Shown here: positions 51,583 through 59,459 of the stretch, piece by piece
How the letters are laid out: each line of letters begins with the position of its first letter
How positions within the stretch are numbered: the stretch's first letter is position 1
NCBI RefSeq assembly: GCF_003350375.1
Contig: NZ_QQAR01000003.1
Span: 62,001-126,000 of the forward strand
Direction: 5' to 3'
DNA length: 64,000 nt
Source: Flavobacterium sp. AG291
Lineage (GTDB): Bacteria; Bacteroidota; Bacteroidia; Flavobacteriales; Flavobacteriaceae
Notes under the pieces: model-generated
The model's database searches: none
What the model was told of the DNA's origin: nothing
What the model saw: only the letters and a program-made list of their open reading frames with translations
Program-made: the position numbers and the translations under genes

Positions 51583-51590
51583 TATATTTG
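51583..51590 (+). promoter_or_regulatory. -7 element TATATTTG before the 51594 gene
   Basis: Perfect TAnnTTTG 3 bp before an in-frame ATG at 51594; if used, the mRNA is leaderless. Confidence 0.4.
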
Positions 51591-51593
51591 GAT

Positions 51594-51935
51594 ATGACTA
51601 AGAAAGAACAATATGGACTGAGCTTCCTGAATTGGGAGAATGAGGATAAAACAATTGTAAAAATTTGCAGAAGAGAAATTGTTGATGAATATAGTGAACT
51701 TCAGGTTTTAAACAGATTCAATATTACGTTGAGCAAATCACTTATTGATCAAATTGATAGAGTGTTAAATAATGAATACTTTGAAAAAATATTTTCTTCA
51801 GATGCTATAGATGATAATTCTATTGAAATCCATCCGCCATTTATAATTATAAATGATTTACTTCAAATCAGGATTGAGGATATGAAAGAGCTTCTTAATG
51901 AATGGATTGTCTTTTTAAAGGCTGAGGAGGGCTAG
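51594..51935 (+). CDS. Hypothetical protein, about 113 aa
   Basis: From the ATG at 51594 it reads MTKKEQYGLSFLNWENEDK; an ATG at 51546 would give 129 residues. Acidic, strand-rich, with LLQIRIEDMKELLNEWIVF near the end. No family recognised. AT-rich, between uvrA and DinB. The start is uncertain, since a -7-like TATATTTG lies just before the inner ATG. Confidence 0.5.
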   Translation: MTKKEQYGLSFLNWENEDKTIVKICRREIVDEYSELQVLNRFNITLSKSLIDQIDRVLNNEYFEKIFSSDAIDDNSIEIHPPFIIINDLLQIRIEDMKELLNEWIVFLKAEEG

Positions 51936-51994
51936 CTTTACTCAACCCTAATAGTCAGAATCGTTTCATACTTTCGTTTAAATATTAATAATTC

Positions 51995-52432
51995 ATGCTC
52001 AACCGCCTGCAATACCTCATAAATACCATTCCTGATAAGCTCAGGACGATTCCTGATGCTGATTTTAGCAATAAGCCCGCACCTGAAAAATGGAGCAAAA
52101 AAGAGATTATCGGTCACCTGATAGACAGCGCGACCAATAACCACCACCGATTTGTGAGGGCGCAGTTTGAAGACGTGCCTAAGATAACTTACGCTCAGAA
52201 CAACTGGAATAACGCAAGCTGTTACCAGGATATGGATAAGGAACACGTGATAAGTTTCTGGGCGAATTATAACCAGCACCTTATCGAGGTCGTAAAACGC
52301 ATCCCCGAGGCCGATATGCTGCGTGAATGCAACAACGGCGGAGAAAATAATATAACTTTACAATGGCTTATTGCTGATTATGTTGTGCACATGGAGCATC
52401 ATTTGAGGCAGGCAGGGATTGACTTAGAATAA
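51995..52432 (+). CDS. DinB-family protein
   Basis: A 145-residue four-helix bundle: EKWSKKEIIGHLIDSATNNHHRF holds the first metal histidines and HMEHHLRQ the last. KITYAQNNWNNASCYQ lies between. DinB/DfsB-type; likely metal-dependent transferase-like or unknown role. Confidence 0.88.
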   Translation: MLNRLQYLINTIPDKLRTIPDADFSNKPAPEKWSKKEIIGHLIDSATNNHHRFVRAQFEDVPKITYAQNNWNNASCYQDMDKEHVISFWANYNQHLIEVVKRIPEADMLRECNNGGENNITLQWLIADYVVHMEHHLRQAGIDLE

Positions 52433-52454
52433 AATAAATATTTTTTAATCTGAT

Positions 52455-52560
52455 AATATGAAACGCAGATGACGCGGATCTGACTGATTAACGCGGATTT
52501 CTCAGCATAGCGGAAATGAATCCGTGACTATCCCGCCCAAATCTGCGTCATCCGCGTTCA
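52455..52560. repeat. Inverted repeat, ACGCAGATGACGCGGAT family
   Basis: AAACGCAGATGACGCGGAT at the left is mirrored by ATCTGCGTCATCCGCGTT at 52541-52558, with two GCGGATT words between. Of a class widely dispersed in Bacteroidetes intergenic DNA. Confidence 0.65.
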
Positions 52561-52574
52561 ATTATAAAAATAAA

Positions 52575-53465
52575 ATGACAACACCACCATACCTAAAATC
52601 CGGCAATAAGGTCGGGATAGTGAGTACCGCAAAACGTTGTGAACCACACGAAATAAATGATGCCCTTGGCGTACTGAACAACTGGGGACTAGTGCCTGTA
52701 ATTGGGCGTAATGCGTTCTCATCTGATGGCTATCTTGCCGGTACGGATGAAGAACGCCTGTATGACCTTCAGCAGATGCTGGACGACACGGAGATAAAGG
52801 CTGTTTTCTTTACCAAAGGCGGCTACGGTACACTTCGTATCATCGATAGCATCGACTGGACGGCTTTTAAAGCCAACCCGAAATGGCTTGTAGGGTATAG
52901 CGATATTACGATGCTGCATTCCCATGTACATAACTTTGGGATTCAGACACTACATGCGGTAATGCTACAGGGCATGCCCGGGAGTACGCCGGAATCATCC
53001 GAAAGTATCCGAAAGGCACTCTTTGGCGAAAGCCTTAGCTATGAAATCCCTGCATTGCCAGAAAACAATAGCGGAGATATAATTGAAGGTACGCTAGTTG
53101 GGGGTAATCTGTCGATGTTGTATTCTGTGTTGGGTTCTGTTACCGATATTGATACGACAGATAAAATCCTTTTTATAGAAGAGATCGACGAATACCTGTA
53201 TCATTACGAACGCATGCTTCTTTCTCTGAAAAGAGCAGGGAAGCTGTCAGGTCTTAAGGCTGTGATCGTTGGCAGTATGGTCGACATCAAAGAGGCTACC
53301 TTGCCTTTTGGCAGGAATGATAGGCAAATCACACTGGAACATTTCGATTGTCCGGTATACTTCGGCTTCCCATCCGGTCATATCAGCGACAACAGGGCAA
53401 TTATTTTGGGAAGAAATATTAGGATTAAGAATAGCGGAGCTACTGTTAATTACGAGTTTATCTAA
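52575..53465 (+). CDS. LD-carboxypeptidase (S66 family)
   Basis: Murein-tetrapeptide carboxypeptidase of the LdcA type, 296 residues, trimming the terminal D-Ala in peptidoglycan recycling. It opens LKSGNKVGIVSTAK, then GYLAGTDEERLYDLQQML and FFTKGGYGTLRI. The catalytic serine S109 is in VGYSDIT. LVGGNLSML, the acid in EEIDEYLYHYERML and the PSGHI histidine follow. The ATG at 52575 is chosen because the earlier frame runs through the repeat. Confidence 0.92.
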   Translation: MTTPPYLKSGNKVGIVSTAKRCEPHEINDALGVLNNWGLVPVIGRNAFSSDGYLAGTDEERLYDLQQMLDDTEIKAVFFTKGGYGTLRIIDSIDWTAFKANPKWLVGYSDITMLHSHVHNFGIQTLHAVMLQGMPGSTPESSESIRKALFGESLSYEIPALPENNSGDIIEGTLVGGNLSMLYSVLGSVTDIDTTDKILFIEEIDEYLYHYERMLLSLKRAGKLSGLKAVIVGSMVDIKEATLPFGRNDRQITLEHFDCPVYFGFPSGHISDNRAIILGRNIRIKNSGATVNYEFI

Positions 53466-53469
53466 TTTT

Positions 53470-53552
53470 TTAACCACAAAGGCCACAAAGCGAAGAAACA
53501 CAAAGAACACAAAGCTTTGTGAACCTAGTGTAATTCTTTGTGTGCTTAGTGG
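53470..53552. repeat. Dispersed ACCACAAAG/CACAAAGCTTTGTG repeat
   Basis: ACCACAAAGGCCACAAAG...CACAAAGCTTTGTGAACCT...TTCTTTGTGTGC...GTGGTTAG forms a long imperfect inverted repeat; second copy of that at 17458-17523. Confidence 0.65.
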
Positions 53553-53575
53553 TTAGATACATCTGAAATAATTGC

Positions 53576-54043
53576 ATGGAAACACTTTTAACCGATAAGA
53601 AATACCAACTCGAACGCTTTCCCGGAAAGGGAGGGTGGACGTATGTTTTGCTGCCGGAGATACCCAAAGACCCCGAGGCTGCTTTTGGAGTCGTAAAAGT
53701 AAAGGGTACTATTGATAATTATGAAGTAAGTGATGTAACGCTGATGTCGTTTCAGGGTGTGCTTATGATGGCGGTTAAAGCAGAGATTCGTAAAGCAATA
53801 GACAAGGAGGAAGGCGATACAGTTCATATTACTTTATACAGGGACACGGGTGTTTTTCAGATTCCCGAAGATTTTAAGCAACGATTAATGGAAGAAGGTG
53901 TATTCGAAATCTTTAAAGGATACAGAAAATGGGAACAGCGTATGTGCATAAAATGGATTTTTTCTGCAAAGCGTGAGGAAACTGTTAAGGAAAGGATTGT
54001 TAAAACAATTTTTAAGCTAAAACGCAGGGAACGAATAATTTAA
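53576..54043 (+). CDS. DUF1905/YdeI-type protein
   Basis: A 155-residue protein. DUF1905-like beta region in the first 95 residues (YQLERFPGKGGWTYVLLPEI, VKVKGTIDNYEV, GDTVHITLYRDT), then a YdeI-type helical end (FEIFKGYRKWEQRMCIKWI). Function unknown; the YdeI part relates to bacteriocin-protection-type domains. Relative of 4510-5094. Confidence 0.82.
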   Translation: METLLTDKKYQLERFPGKGGWTYVLLPEIPKDPEAAFGVVKVKGTIDNYEVSDVTLMSFQGVLMMAVKAEIRKAIDKEEGDTVHITLYRDTGVFQIPEDFKQRLMEEGVFEIFKGYRKWEQRMCIKWIFSAKREETVKERIVKTIFKLKRRERII

Positions 54044-54156
54044 CAATTGTTTTGCTCTAAGTCTAAAACACTGAATTATCTGTTGTGTTTTGAAAATTAT
54101 TGTGCTAATTATGTTAAAATTTGCAATAACTCTTGCATTTTAAATTTTATTTATAT

Positions 54157-54164
54157 TATATTTG
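54157..54164 (+). promoter_or_regulatory. -7 element TATATTTG for the 54276 sigma factor
   Basis: A perfect TAnnTTTG that would leave a leader of about 105 nt before the ATG at 54276. The -33 box is weak. Confidence 0.5.
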
Positions 54165-54275
54165 GCTTATAATTAATTCAAAATTAACACTGCCTATACA
54201 AAAAATTACTTTTTAAAGAACCCAGTTCTGTTTTACCGAAACCAAATTCAAAAAAACAATTAAAAAGTATTTGCT

Positions 54276-54860
54276 ATGGCTAATGTTGTAATCCCCGACG
54301 CTGTTCTGGTTAAAAACTATGTAGATGGAGACGAAAACGCTCTTGCTACACTAATCAGCAGACACCAATCAAAAATTTACGGTTTTATCTATTCTAAGGT
54401 AACTGACAGGGATATTGCTGATGATATCTTTCAGGATACTTTTATCAAGGTAATCAAGACACTGAAATCTAACTCGTATAATGAGGAGGGTAAATTCCTG
54501 CCGTGGGTAATGCGTATTTCGCACAACCTTATCGTTGACCATTTCAGGAGGAACAAAAAAATGCCAATGTTCCGTGAAACAGAAGAGTTCTCTATTTTCT
54601 CTATTATGACAGATAATAGTCCTAACATCGAGAACAGGATTATTACAGAACAGGTGGAAAACGACCTTCAGCGCCTTATCGAGGAACTTCCTGACGATCA
54701 GAAAGAAGTGCTTCAAATGCGTATTTACCAGGACTTAAGTTTTAAGGAAATAGCTGATTTAACTGGGGTTAGCATCAATACTGCCCTTGGAAGGATGAGG
54801 TATGCGCTTATGAACTTAAGAAAGGTTATCGAAAAAAATAAAATAATTTTAACCAATTAA
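54276..54860 (+). CDS. ECF RNA polymerase sigma factor
   Basis: A 194-residue sigma-70-family factor. Region 2 (about 15-90) has FIYSKVTDRDIADDIFQDTF and PWVMRISHNLIVDHFRRNKK. Region 4 (about 130-185) has LIEELPDDQKEVLQMRIYQD, then LSFKEIADLTGVSINTALGR. No anti-sigma gene follows; instead a conserved-looking 48-aa ORF does. Different from the 18406 factor, which has a RskA partner. Confidence 0.93.
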   Translation: MANVVIPDAVLVKNYVDGDENALATLISRHQSKIYGFIYSKVTDRDIADDIFQDTFIKVIKTLKSNSYNEEGKFLPWVMRISHNLIVDHFRRNKKMPMFRETEEFSIFSIMTDNSPNIENRIITEQVENDLQRLIEELPDDQKEVLQMRIYQDLSFKEIADLTGVSINTALGRMRYALMNLRKVIEKNKIILTN

Positions 54861-54911
54861 ACAATATAAAGAGCTTCTTTGCGTTCTATAGGGAAACATA
54901 ACAACCTATAC

Positions 54912-55058
54912 ATGGCAAAACTTTACTCTAAAAAGAAATTAGCGGAAGCTCCAAAAATGTTACCTAAACAAGAAACGATCGATTTTATACTTAATTATTC
55001 AAAGGCTTTAAAAGTAGTTAAGACGTCAAACGGTACATACGAGAATATCGCTAATTAA
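54912..55058 (+). CDS. Small protein after sigma factor, 48 aa
   Basis: Reads MAKLYSKKKLAEAPKMLPKQ, then ETIDFILNYSKALKVVKTSN and GTYENIAN. Basic N-terminus, then an amphipathic helix. 51 bp after the sigma stop, before the shared terminator, so it is co-transcribed. Could be a sigma-linked regulator; no family can be confirmed. Confidence 0.6.
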   Translation: MAKLYSKKKLAEAPKMLPKQETIDFILNYSKALKVVKTSNGTYENIAN

Positions 55059-55059
55059 G

Positions 55060-55091
55060 AAAAACCTCCCGCTGATTAACGGGAGGTTTTT
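55060..55091 (+). terminator. Bidirectional terminator between sigma unit and nth
   Basis: Stem AAAACCTCCCG/CGGGAGGTTTT on an 8-nt loop with A/T runs on both sides. Confidence 0.88.
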
Positions 55092-55747
55092 TTGTTTTTG
55101 GCGGCTTCGTATTCTTCTAAAACCGACTTGCGGCCTATGGTTGCCGTAATAATGTCTTTCTTCAGGTCCCAGCCACGTGCCGGTGAATATTCACGTCCGT
55201 ACCAGATGATCTGCAGGTGAAGTTCATTCCATTTTTCTTCCGGGAAAAGACGTTTGGCATCTTTCTCGGTCTGTACCACGTTTTTACCGTTAGTGAATCC
55301 CCAGCGGTACATTAGTCGGTGTATATGAGTGTCTACAGGAAAAGCGGGTACGTTAAACGCCTGACTCATGACAACGCTTGCTGTCTTGTGGCCTACGGCA
55401 GGCAGTTCTTCCAGTGCTTCAAAGCTTTGTGGCACTTCACCATTATGTTTTGCAATCAGTATTTCAGATAAACCATGTATGCCTTTGGCCTTCATTGGCG
55501 AAAGCCCAACAGGTTTTATTATTTCTCTTATCTCATCTACCGTTAACTTTACCATATCATATGGATTGTCAGCTTTGGCAAACAATAATGGCGTAATCTG
55601 ATTTACACGAACGTCAGTGCTCTGTGCACTCATCAGTACCGCGATAAGCAGGGTATAAGGGTCTTTATGGTCTAACGGAATGGGAATCGTTGGGTATATT
55701 TCGTCAAGGGTGTCCATTACGAACTGTACCTTTTGCGCTTTGGTCAT
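55076..55747 (-). CDS. nth: Endonuclease III, without the iron-sulfur cluster
   Basis: Base-excision DNA glycosylase/AP lyase for oxidised pyrimidines, 223 residues. The helix-hairpin-helix is LPAVGHKTASVV with the catalytic Lys at 121; the catalytic Asp 139 is in FPVDTHIHRL. The C-terminal four-cysteine 4Fe-4S loop of E. coli Nth is absent, and the protein has no cysteine at all. It is replaced by WYGREYSPARGWDLKKDII. The start follows a -7 box at 55769-55776. Confidence 0.92.
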   Translation of the reverse strand: MTKAQKVQFVMDTLDEIYPTIPIPLDHKDPYTLLIAVLMSAQSTDVRVNQITPLLFAKADNPYDMVKLTVDEIREIIKPVGLSPMKAKGIHGLSEILIAKHNGEVPQSFEALEELPAVGHKTASVVMSQAFNVPAFPVDTHIHRLMYRWGFTNGKNVVQTEKDAKRLFPEEKWNELHLQIIWYGREYSPARGWDLKKDIITATIGRKSVLEEYEAAKNKKTSR

Positions 55748-55768
55748 TTTTGATGTAGTTTTGTGTTA

Positions 55769-55776
55769 CAAATATA
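55769..55776 (-). promoter_or_regulatory. -7 element TATATTTG for nth
   Basis: A perfect TAnnTTTG on the minus strand, 21 bp before the ATG at 55747. Confidence 0.7.
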
Positions 55777-55802
55777 CATTTTGAAAAGAATCAAATTTTG
55801 AT

Positions 55803-56153
55803 ATGCATACAAAAACAACTAATCAGAGTAATAAATCATCAAACCTTATTTTTTTATCAGCACTTTTAGGATTCGTTAATCTTTTACTTTCTCCTGATAT
55901 ACGATCTAATGATTCACTATTATTAATTAGTGTTATATCGCTTGCAATAGTGATAGTAATTGGTGTTCTTGTTAGAATTGGAGTTCAATGGATAAAATAT
56001 TTTATGCTAGTTAGTATTATTTTGGCATTATTTAATTTACCTTTCATAAAGCAAGATTTTCAGTTAAGTCCGATAAATGGGACAATAAGTTTAATAGTAT
56101 CTGCATTTCAGGTTTGGGCTCTGATATTATTATTTAAAAGGAATCAACAATAA
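55803..56153 (+). CDS. Small polytopic membrane protein, 116 aa
   Basis: A basic, Asn/Ser-rich N-terminus, then four closely spaced helices (about 14-31, 37-58, 62-82, 90-110). No charged motif or known family. AT-rich. It is divergent from nth. Confidence 0.65.
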   Translation: MHTKTTNQSNKSSNLIFLSALLGFVNLLLSPDIRSNDSLLLISVISLAIVIVIGVLVRIGVQWIKYFMLVSIILALFNLPFIKQDFQLSPINGTISLIVSAFQVWALILLFKRNQQ

Positions 56154-56187
56154 ATTATAAAGCTATTAAGGTTTAAAATATATACTT

Positions 56188-56640
56188 ATGACAACACTTA
56201 CAAAAGGAGATAAAGCGCCTGATTTTTCGGGCGTTGACCAGGATGGCAAAACACATACATTAGCCGATTATAAAGGAAAGAAACTCGTAGTTTTCTTTTA
56301 CCCTAAAGCAAGCACACCCGGCTGTACTGCCGAGGCCTGTGACCTTCGCGATAATTACCATCGCTTTCAGGCGCAGAATTACGAACTACTGGGCGTAAGC
56401 GCTGACAGCGCCAAAAGACAAAAAAGCTTTCAGGATAAATACCAGCTGCCATTCCCATTACTTGCTGATGAGGACAAGAGCGTTATCAATGCGTTTGGTG
56501 TTTGGGGGCCTAAAAAGTTTATGGGCAGGCTGTTTGACGGTATTAACCGTACCACTTTTGTAATTGATGAAAATGGAATTATTGATGAGGTAATAACAGC
56601 AGTGAAGACTAAAGAACACGCTGGGCAGATATTGAAGTAA
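56188..56640 (+). CDS. bcp: Thiol peroxidase, Bcp/PrxQ type
   Basis: Thioredoxin-dependent peroxiredoxin that reduces hydrogen peroxide and organic peroxides. 150 residues: KGDKAPDFSGVDQDGKTHTL, then FYPKASTPGCTAEACDLRD with the peroxidatic Cys46 and resolving Cys51 (five-residue spacing, PrxQ class), then LLGVSADSAKRQKSF. Stands alone between repeats. Confidence 0.96.
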   Translation: MTTLTKGDKAPDFSGVDQDGKTHTLADYKGKKLVVFFYPKASTPGCTAEACDLRDNYHRFQAQNYELLGVSADSAKRQKSFQDKYQLPFPLLADEDKSVINAFGVWGPKKFMGRLFDGINRTTFVIDENGIIDEVITAVKTKEHAGQILK

Positions 56641-56663
56641 CAATATATGCTAAATTTAGGGTA

Positions 56664-56757
56664 TGAGTGAAGCTTTTCCCCTCTTGAGAGGGGTTAGGGG
56701 TGTGTTTTTATTATTGAGATTTCTCGGCTACACTACGTTTCGCTCGAAATGACAAAA
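56664..56757. repeat. Intact CCCCTCTTGAGAGGGG repeat plus half GTCATT-family copy
   Basis: GAGTGAAGCTTTTCCCCTC, then TTGAGAGGGGTTAGGGGTGTG (56664-56705). This is the uninterrupted counterpart of the transposon target near 35482-35510/44064-44085. It is followed by CTACACTACG and CTCGAAATGACAAAAC (56733-56757), a half-copy of the repeat at 48533-48657. Confidence 0.7.
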
Positions 56758-56769
56758 CAGATTAAATAC

Positions 56770-56801
56770 AAAAAGGGAAGCAATGCTTCCCTTTATTTTT
56801 T
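56770..56801. terminator. Bidirectional terminator
   Basis: Stem GGGAAGCA/TGCTTCCC flanked by A5 on the left and TTTATTTTTT on the right; serves bcp and the facing 56823 gene. Confidence 0.85.
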
Positions 56802-56822
56802 CGTGTTTTACTGGTTTAAAGA

Positions 56823-57224
56823 TTAAAAGAAGAACAAACGCTTCATTCGTCCGCCGTGTTTGCCGGTAAAGGCAATCATTCCTGAGCCATTTTGCTCCTG
56901 GTTGTTCTTGTTGGTGACTTTAAAGGCTACATAACCGCTTTCGGCGGCACTGCCCACTCTGCCATGAATGGTCAGGACAGCATTGCCCGAATTGTTGGTA
57001 ATAGCCGTTACTGCCGGGATGGATAACCATTCCGGGTGTCTGTCAACGGTGAAAATAATCTCTTCACCCTGAGCGACTGATCCTTTGGCGTCTCTTACAT
57101 TTACAGTAATCGAAAGGGAGAATTCACCTTTTGAAGAGACTGTAGATAAATCAATCGTTGGATTGGCAGGTCCAAATCTAAAGCTGCCATTCTTCATTGT
57201 GCCGTATTGTCTTGTAATGCCCAT
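56823..57224 (-). CDS. Hypothetical Ig-like-fold protein, 133 aa
   Basis: Reads as a beta-sandwich: VSSKGEFSLSITVNVRDAKG, QGEEIIFTVDRHPEWL, AVTAITNNSGNAVLTIHG, and ends in GGRMKRLFFF. The order resembles an invasin/Big-1-like domain. No signal peptide is visible. No firm family. Confidence 0.55.
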   Translation of the reverse strand: MGITRQYGTMKNGSFRFGPANPTIDLSTVSSKGEFSLSITVNVRDAKGSVAQGEEIIFTVDRHPEWLSIPAVTAITNNSGNAVLTIHGRVGSAAESGYVAFKVTNKNNQEQNGSGMIAFTGKHGGRMKRLFFF

Positions 57225-57519
57225 GGGGGGTATGGTATTAAATATTACAAATATCTGAAAATAGTGAGTGCTGATAGCAGGTAAAAATACCTGTTTTAAA
57301 GGTTCAACATATGTTAATATTTCTTATTCTCTAATGTACAAAAAAAAGCAGTAGGTAAAACATCCCCATAAATAGGGATTTTCCCATTGATATGTATTTA
57401 GACGGATTTTAAATTTGTTTCGTCGAATTTAATCATTGTTTTATCGATGAAATGTTAAAATTATATTTTAAATTTTAACAAGAATTATTTAATTTTAACC
57501 AACTTAACTAACCTGAATT

Positions 57520-58278
57520 ATGGAACTGGATATGTACAATGAACTGCAAAAGATATGGGGGACCATACCTATTGATGAGAATGCTAAGAATGAAGATTTT
57601 GATTTGCAGTTGCAAAAGAAAATTCTTGATGTTTTTCATGTTGGGGATTACTACTATTTTACAATGAATGTTCGTAAATCCCTTATGGAGAATGTTAGTT
57701 CGGAAGTTGAAAAGGTGCTTGGGTATCCTTCAGAAAAGATCACACTTGCCTTTTTAGGAAGTATCATGCATCCCGATGACTTGCCATATTTCCTGAATTT
57801 TGAGGTAGCGATCACTAACTTTTTTAATGGTATGTCAGGGGCGAAGCTCTTTAGGTATAAGGTACAGTATGACTTTAGATTAAAAAAAGCGAATGGTGAG
57901 TATATTCGTTTACTGAATCAGTTTGTAATAATAGAACACGACGAAGAAAATGTACGCACTTTTGTTATCAACACTGATATTTCACATCTTAAGAAAGAAA
58001 CCAAACCTTTACTGTCATTTATAGGAATGGAAGGGGAGCCCTCTTATTATAATGTAGATGTTCAGAATATCTTTAAACCAACGAAACCTTTCTTTACTAA
58101 CAGGGAAAAAGACATATTACGCGCCCTTGCCAAAGGCATGAACAGCGTAGAGATAAGCGAGGCATTTTGTATAAGCAAGCATACTGTCGATTCCCACCGC
58201 AAGAACATGCTGCAAAAAACCAATGCCAAATCTACCTCAGAGATATTGGGAATAGCTTACAATAATGGGTGGGTGTAG
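57520..58278 (+). CDS. LuxR-type regulator with PAS-like sensor domain
   Basis: A 252-residue transcription factor. The N-terminus (about 30-150) resembles a PAS/PAC fold (NVSSEVEKVLGYPSEKI, IMHPDDLPYFLNF, DFRLKKANGEYIRL). The C-terminus is a LuxR/GerE HTH, FFTNREKDILRALAKGM then NSVEISEAFCISKHTVDSHR. No receiver domain is present. The preceding 295-bp gap (57225-57519) is AT-rich with no clear gene. Confidence 0.88.
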   Translation: MELDMYNELQKIWGTIPIDENAKNEDFDLQLQKKILDVFHVGDYYYFTMNVRKSLMENVSSEVEKVLGYPSEKITLAFLGSIMHPDDLPYFLNFEVAITNFFNGMSGAKLFRYKVQYDFRLKKANGEYIRLLNQFVIIEHDEENVRTFVINTDISHLKKETKPLLSFIGMEGEPSYYNVDVQNIFKPTKPFFTNREKDILRALAKGMNSVEISEAFCISKHTVDSHRKNMLQKTNAKSTSEILGIAYNNGWV

Positions 58279-58279
58279 G

Positions 58280-58906
58280 TTATGATGTTGTAGAGGTTGC
58301 AAAAAAATAGATTAGAATAGGAACAAAAATTATTAAAATAGGCAACAAAATATTGAGTATTGCTTTACCAATAGAAAAACGCTGTACCTGGGCTAATCCA
58401 ATAACCAACAATGCAAGTGCCCAAAAAGACAATGCTATTTCAATAAACAATACAACGTAATATACCACAAATTTTATATCAAAAACTATTGGTTCAAAAC
58501 CTATAGCGTATCTCACTATTAATAGAGGTATTGTTGCTATTGTAGGTATGGCAGCATAGGATATTACAGGTAATATAGTATCAGTTCTTCCTTCGCCTCC
58601 AAGCCAACGACCGGTAAGACTTAGAATTCCAGAGAATATATAATAACCGATCCAACCGAAAAGCCCTCCAATAATTGTATAGATTAATGCAGATATGATG
58701 CCTGAGTCACCAGCCATGGTTTTTTCAACTGCTTTATCAAGTCCGCTGGTCATCCCGGCAAGAACTAAGAGCTGTACCATATGCTTTTCATATTGATGGT
58801 CTGCTATAAATCTGAAGGCTTCCTTTGGTGCTGTTATGATCTTTTTGAAAAGATTTTCTTCGATTTCTGCATTTTGTGTGTATTCTTCAAATTCATTCAA
58901 TTCCAT
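58280..58906 (-). CDS. Yip1-domain membrane protein
   Basis: A 208-residue protein with a short cytosolic N-terminus and about five helices between 40 and 205 in the Yip1-domain arrangement (FIADHQYEKHMVQLLVLAG near the start, LSLTGRWLGGEGRTDTILPV in the middle). Bacterial Yip1 proteins are of unknown role. Its stop is 1 bp from the stop of the LuxR-type gene. Confidence 0.82.
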   Translation of the reverse strand: MELNEFEEYTQNAEIEENLFKKIITAPKEAFRFIADHQYEKHMVQLLVLAGMTSGLDKAVEKTMAGDSGIISALIYTIIGGLFGWIGYYIFSGILSLTGRWLGGEGRTDTILPVISYAAIPTIATIPLLIVRYAIGFEPIVFDIKFVVYYVVLFIEIALSFWALALLVIGLAQVQRFSIGKAILNILLPILIIFVPILIYFFATSTTS

Positions 58907-58981
58907 ACTATAAGGGTTTGTTGGTATGCAATACTACAAAATATAAGATAATTCTATTAAACCTAAGCCAGTTTATTACAG

Positions 58982-59377
58982 TTAAACCGGAAAATCCTTT
59001 AAATCTTTAAAGAATGGTTTGTTGTGAAACGTACTGTCCTTAATTGCCCATTCACCCATTGCGTATAATACAGGGCCTAATGCCTGTCCCATTTCGGTAA
59101 GCGTATAGGTTACATGCGGAGGTACAACGGGTAATGCGGTACGCAGCACAAGGTCATCGGTCTCCAGTTGTTTCAGGTGCTGTATCAGCATTTTTTCGGT
59201 TATATGCGGAATGGCCTTGCGCAATTCTCCGTATCTTTTCGCCCCGGTAAGAAGATGGTACAAAATGATAGGTTTCCAATACCCGCCTATCTTTTCCATA
59301 ACATAGGTTACAGGGCATTCCTGATGGGCAAAACGTTTGTTTTCCTGTATGGTCGAGCTTTCTTTAATCTGTGTCAT
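58982..59377 (-). CDS. HxlR-family transcriptional regulator
   Basis: A 131-residue winged-helix regulator: CPVTYVMEKIGGYWKPIILY (about 20-39) is the HxlR signature, then AKRYGELRKAIPHITEKMLI, QHLKQLETDDLVLR and YTLTEMGQALGPVL. Divergent from the NmrA-like gene, which it very likely controls through the operator at 59394-59432. Confidence 0.93.
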   Translation of the reverse strand: MTQIKESSTIQENKRFAHQECPVTYVMEKIGGYWKPIILYHLLTGAKRYGELRKAIPHITEKMLIQHLKQLETDDLVLRTALPVVPPHVTYTLTEMGQALGPVLYAMGEWAIKDSTFHNKPFFKDLKDFPV

Positions 59378-59393
59378 AGATACATACTTCAGG

Positions 59394-59432
59394 GTAAGTA
59401 CTTGTATAAAAGTAAGTACAAATATACATTTG
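59394..59432. promoter_or_regulatory. Divergent promoter/operator of the HxlR-NmrA pair
   Basis: Exact GTAAGTAC copies at 59394-59401 and 59412-59419 (18-bp spacing). The minus-strand -7 box TATATTTG (59419-59426) overlaps the plus-strand -7 box TACATTTG (59425-59432). One binding event could block both directions. Confidence 0.7.
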
Positions 59433-59459
59433 TTCCATCATTAATTAAAAATTAAACAA

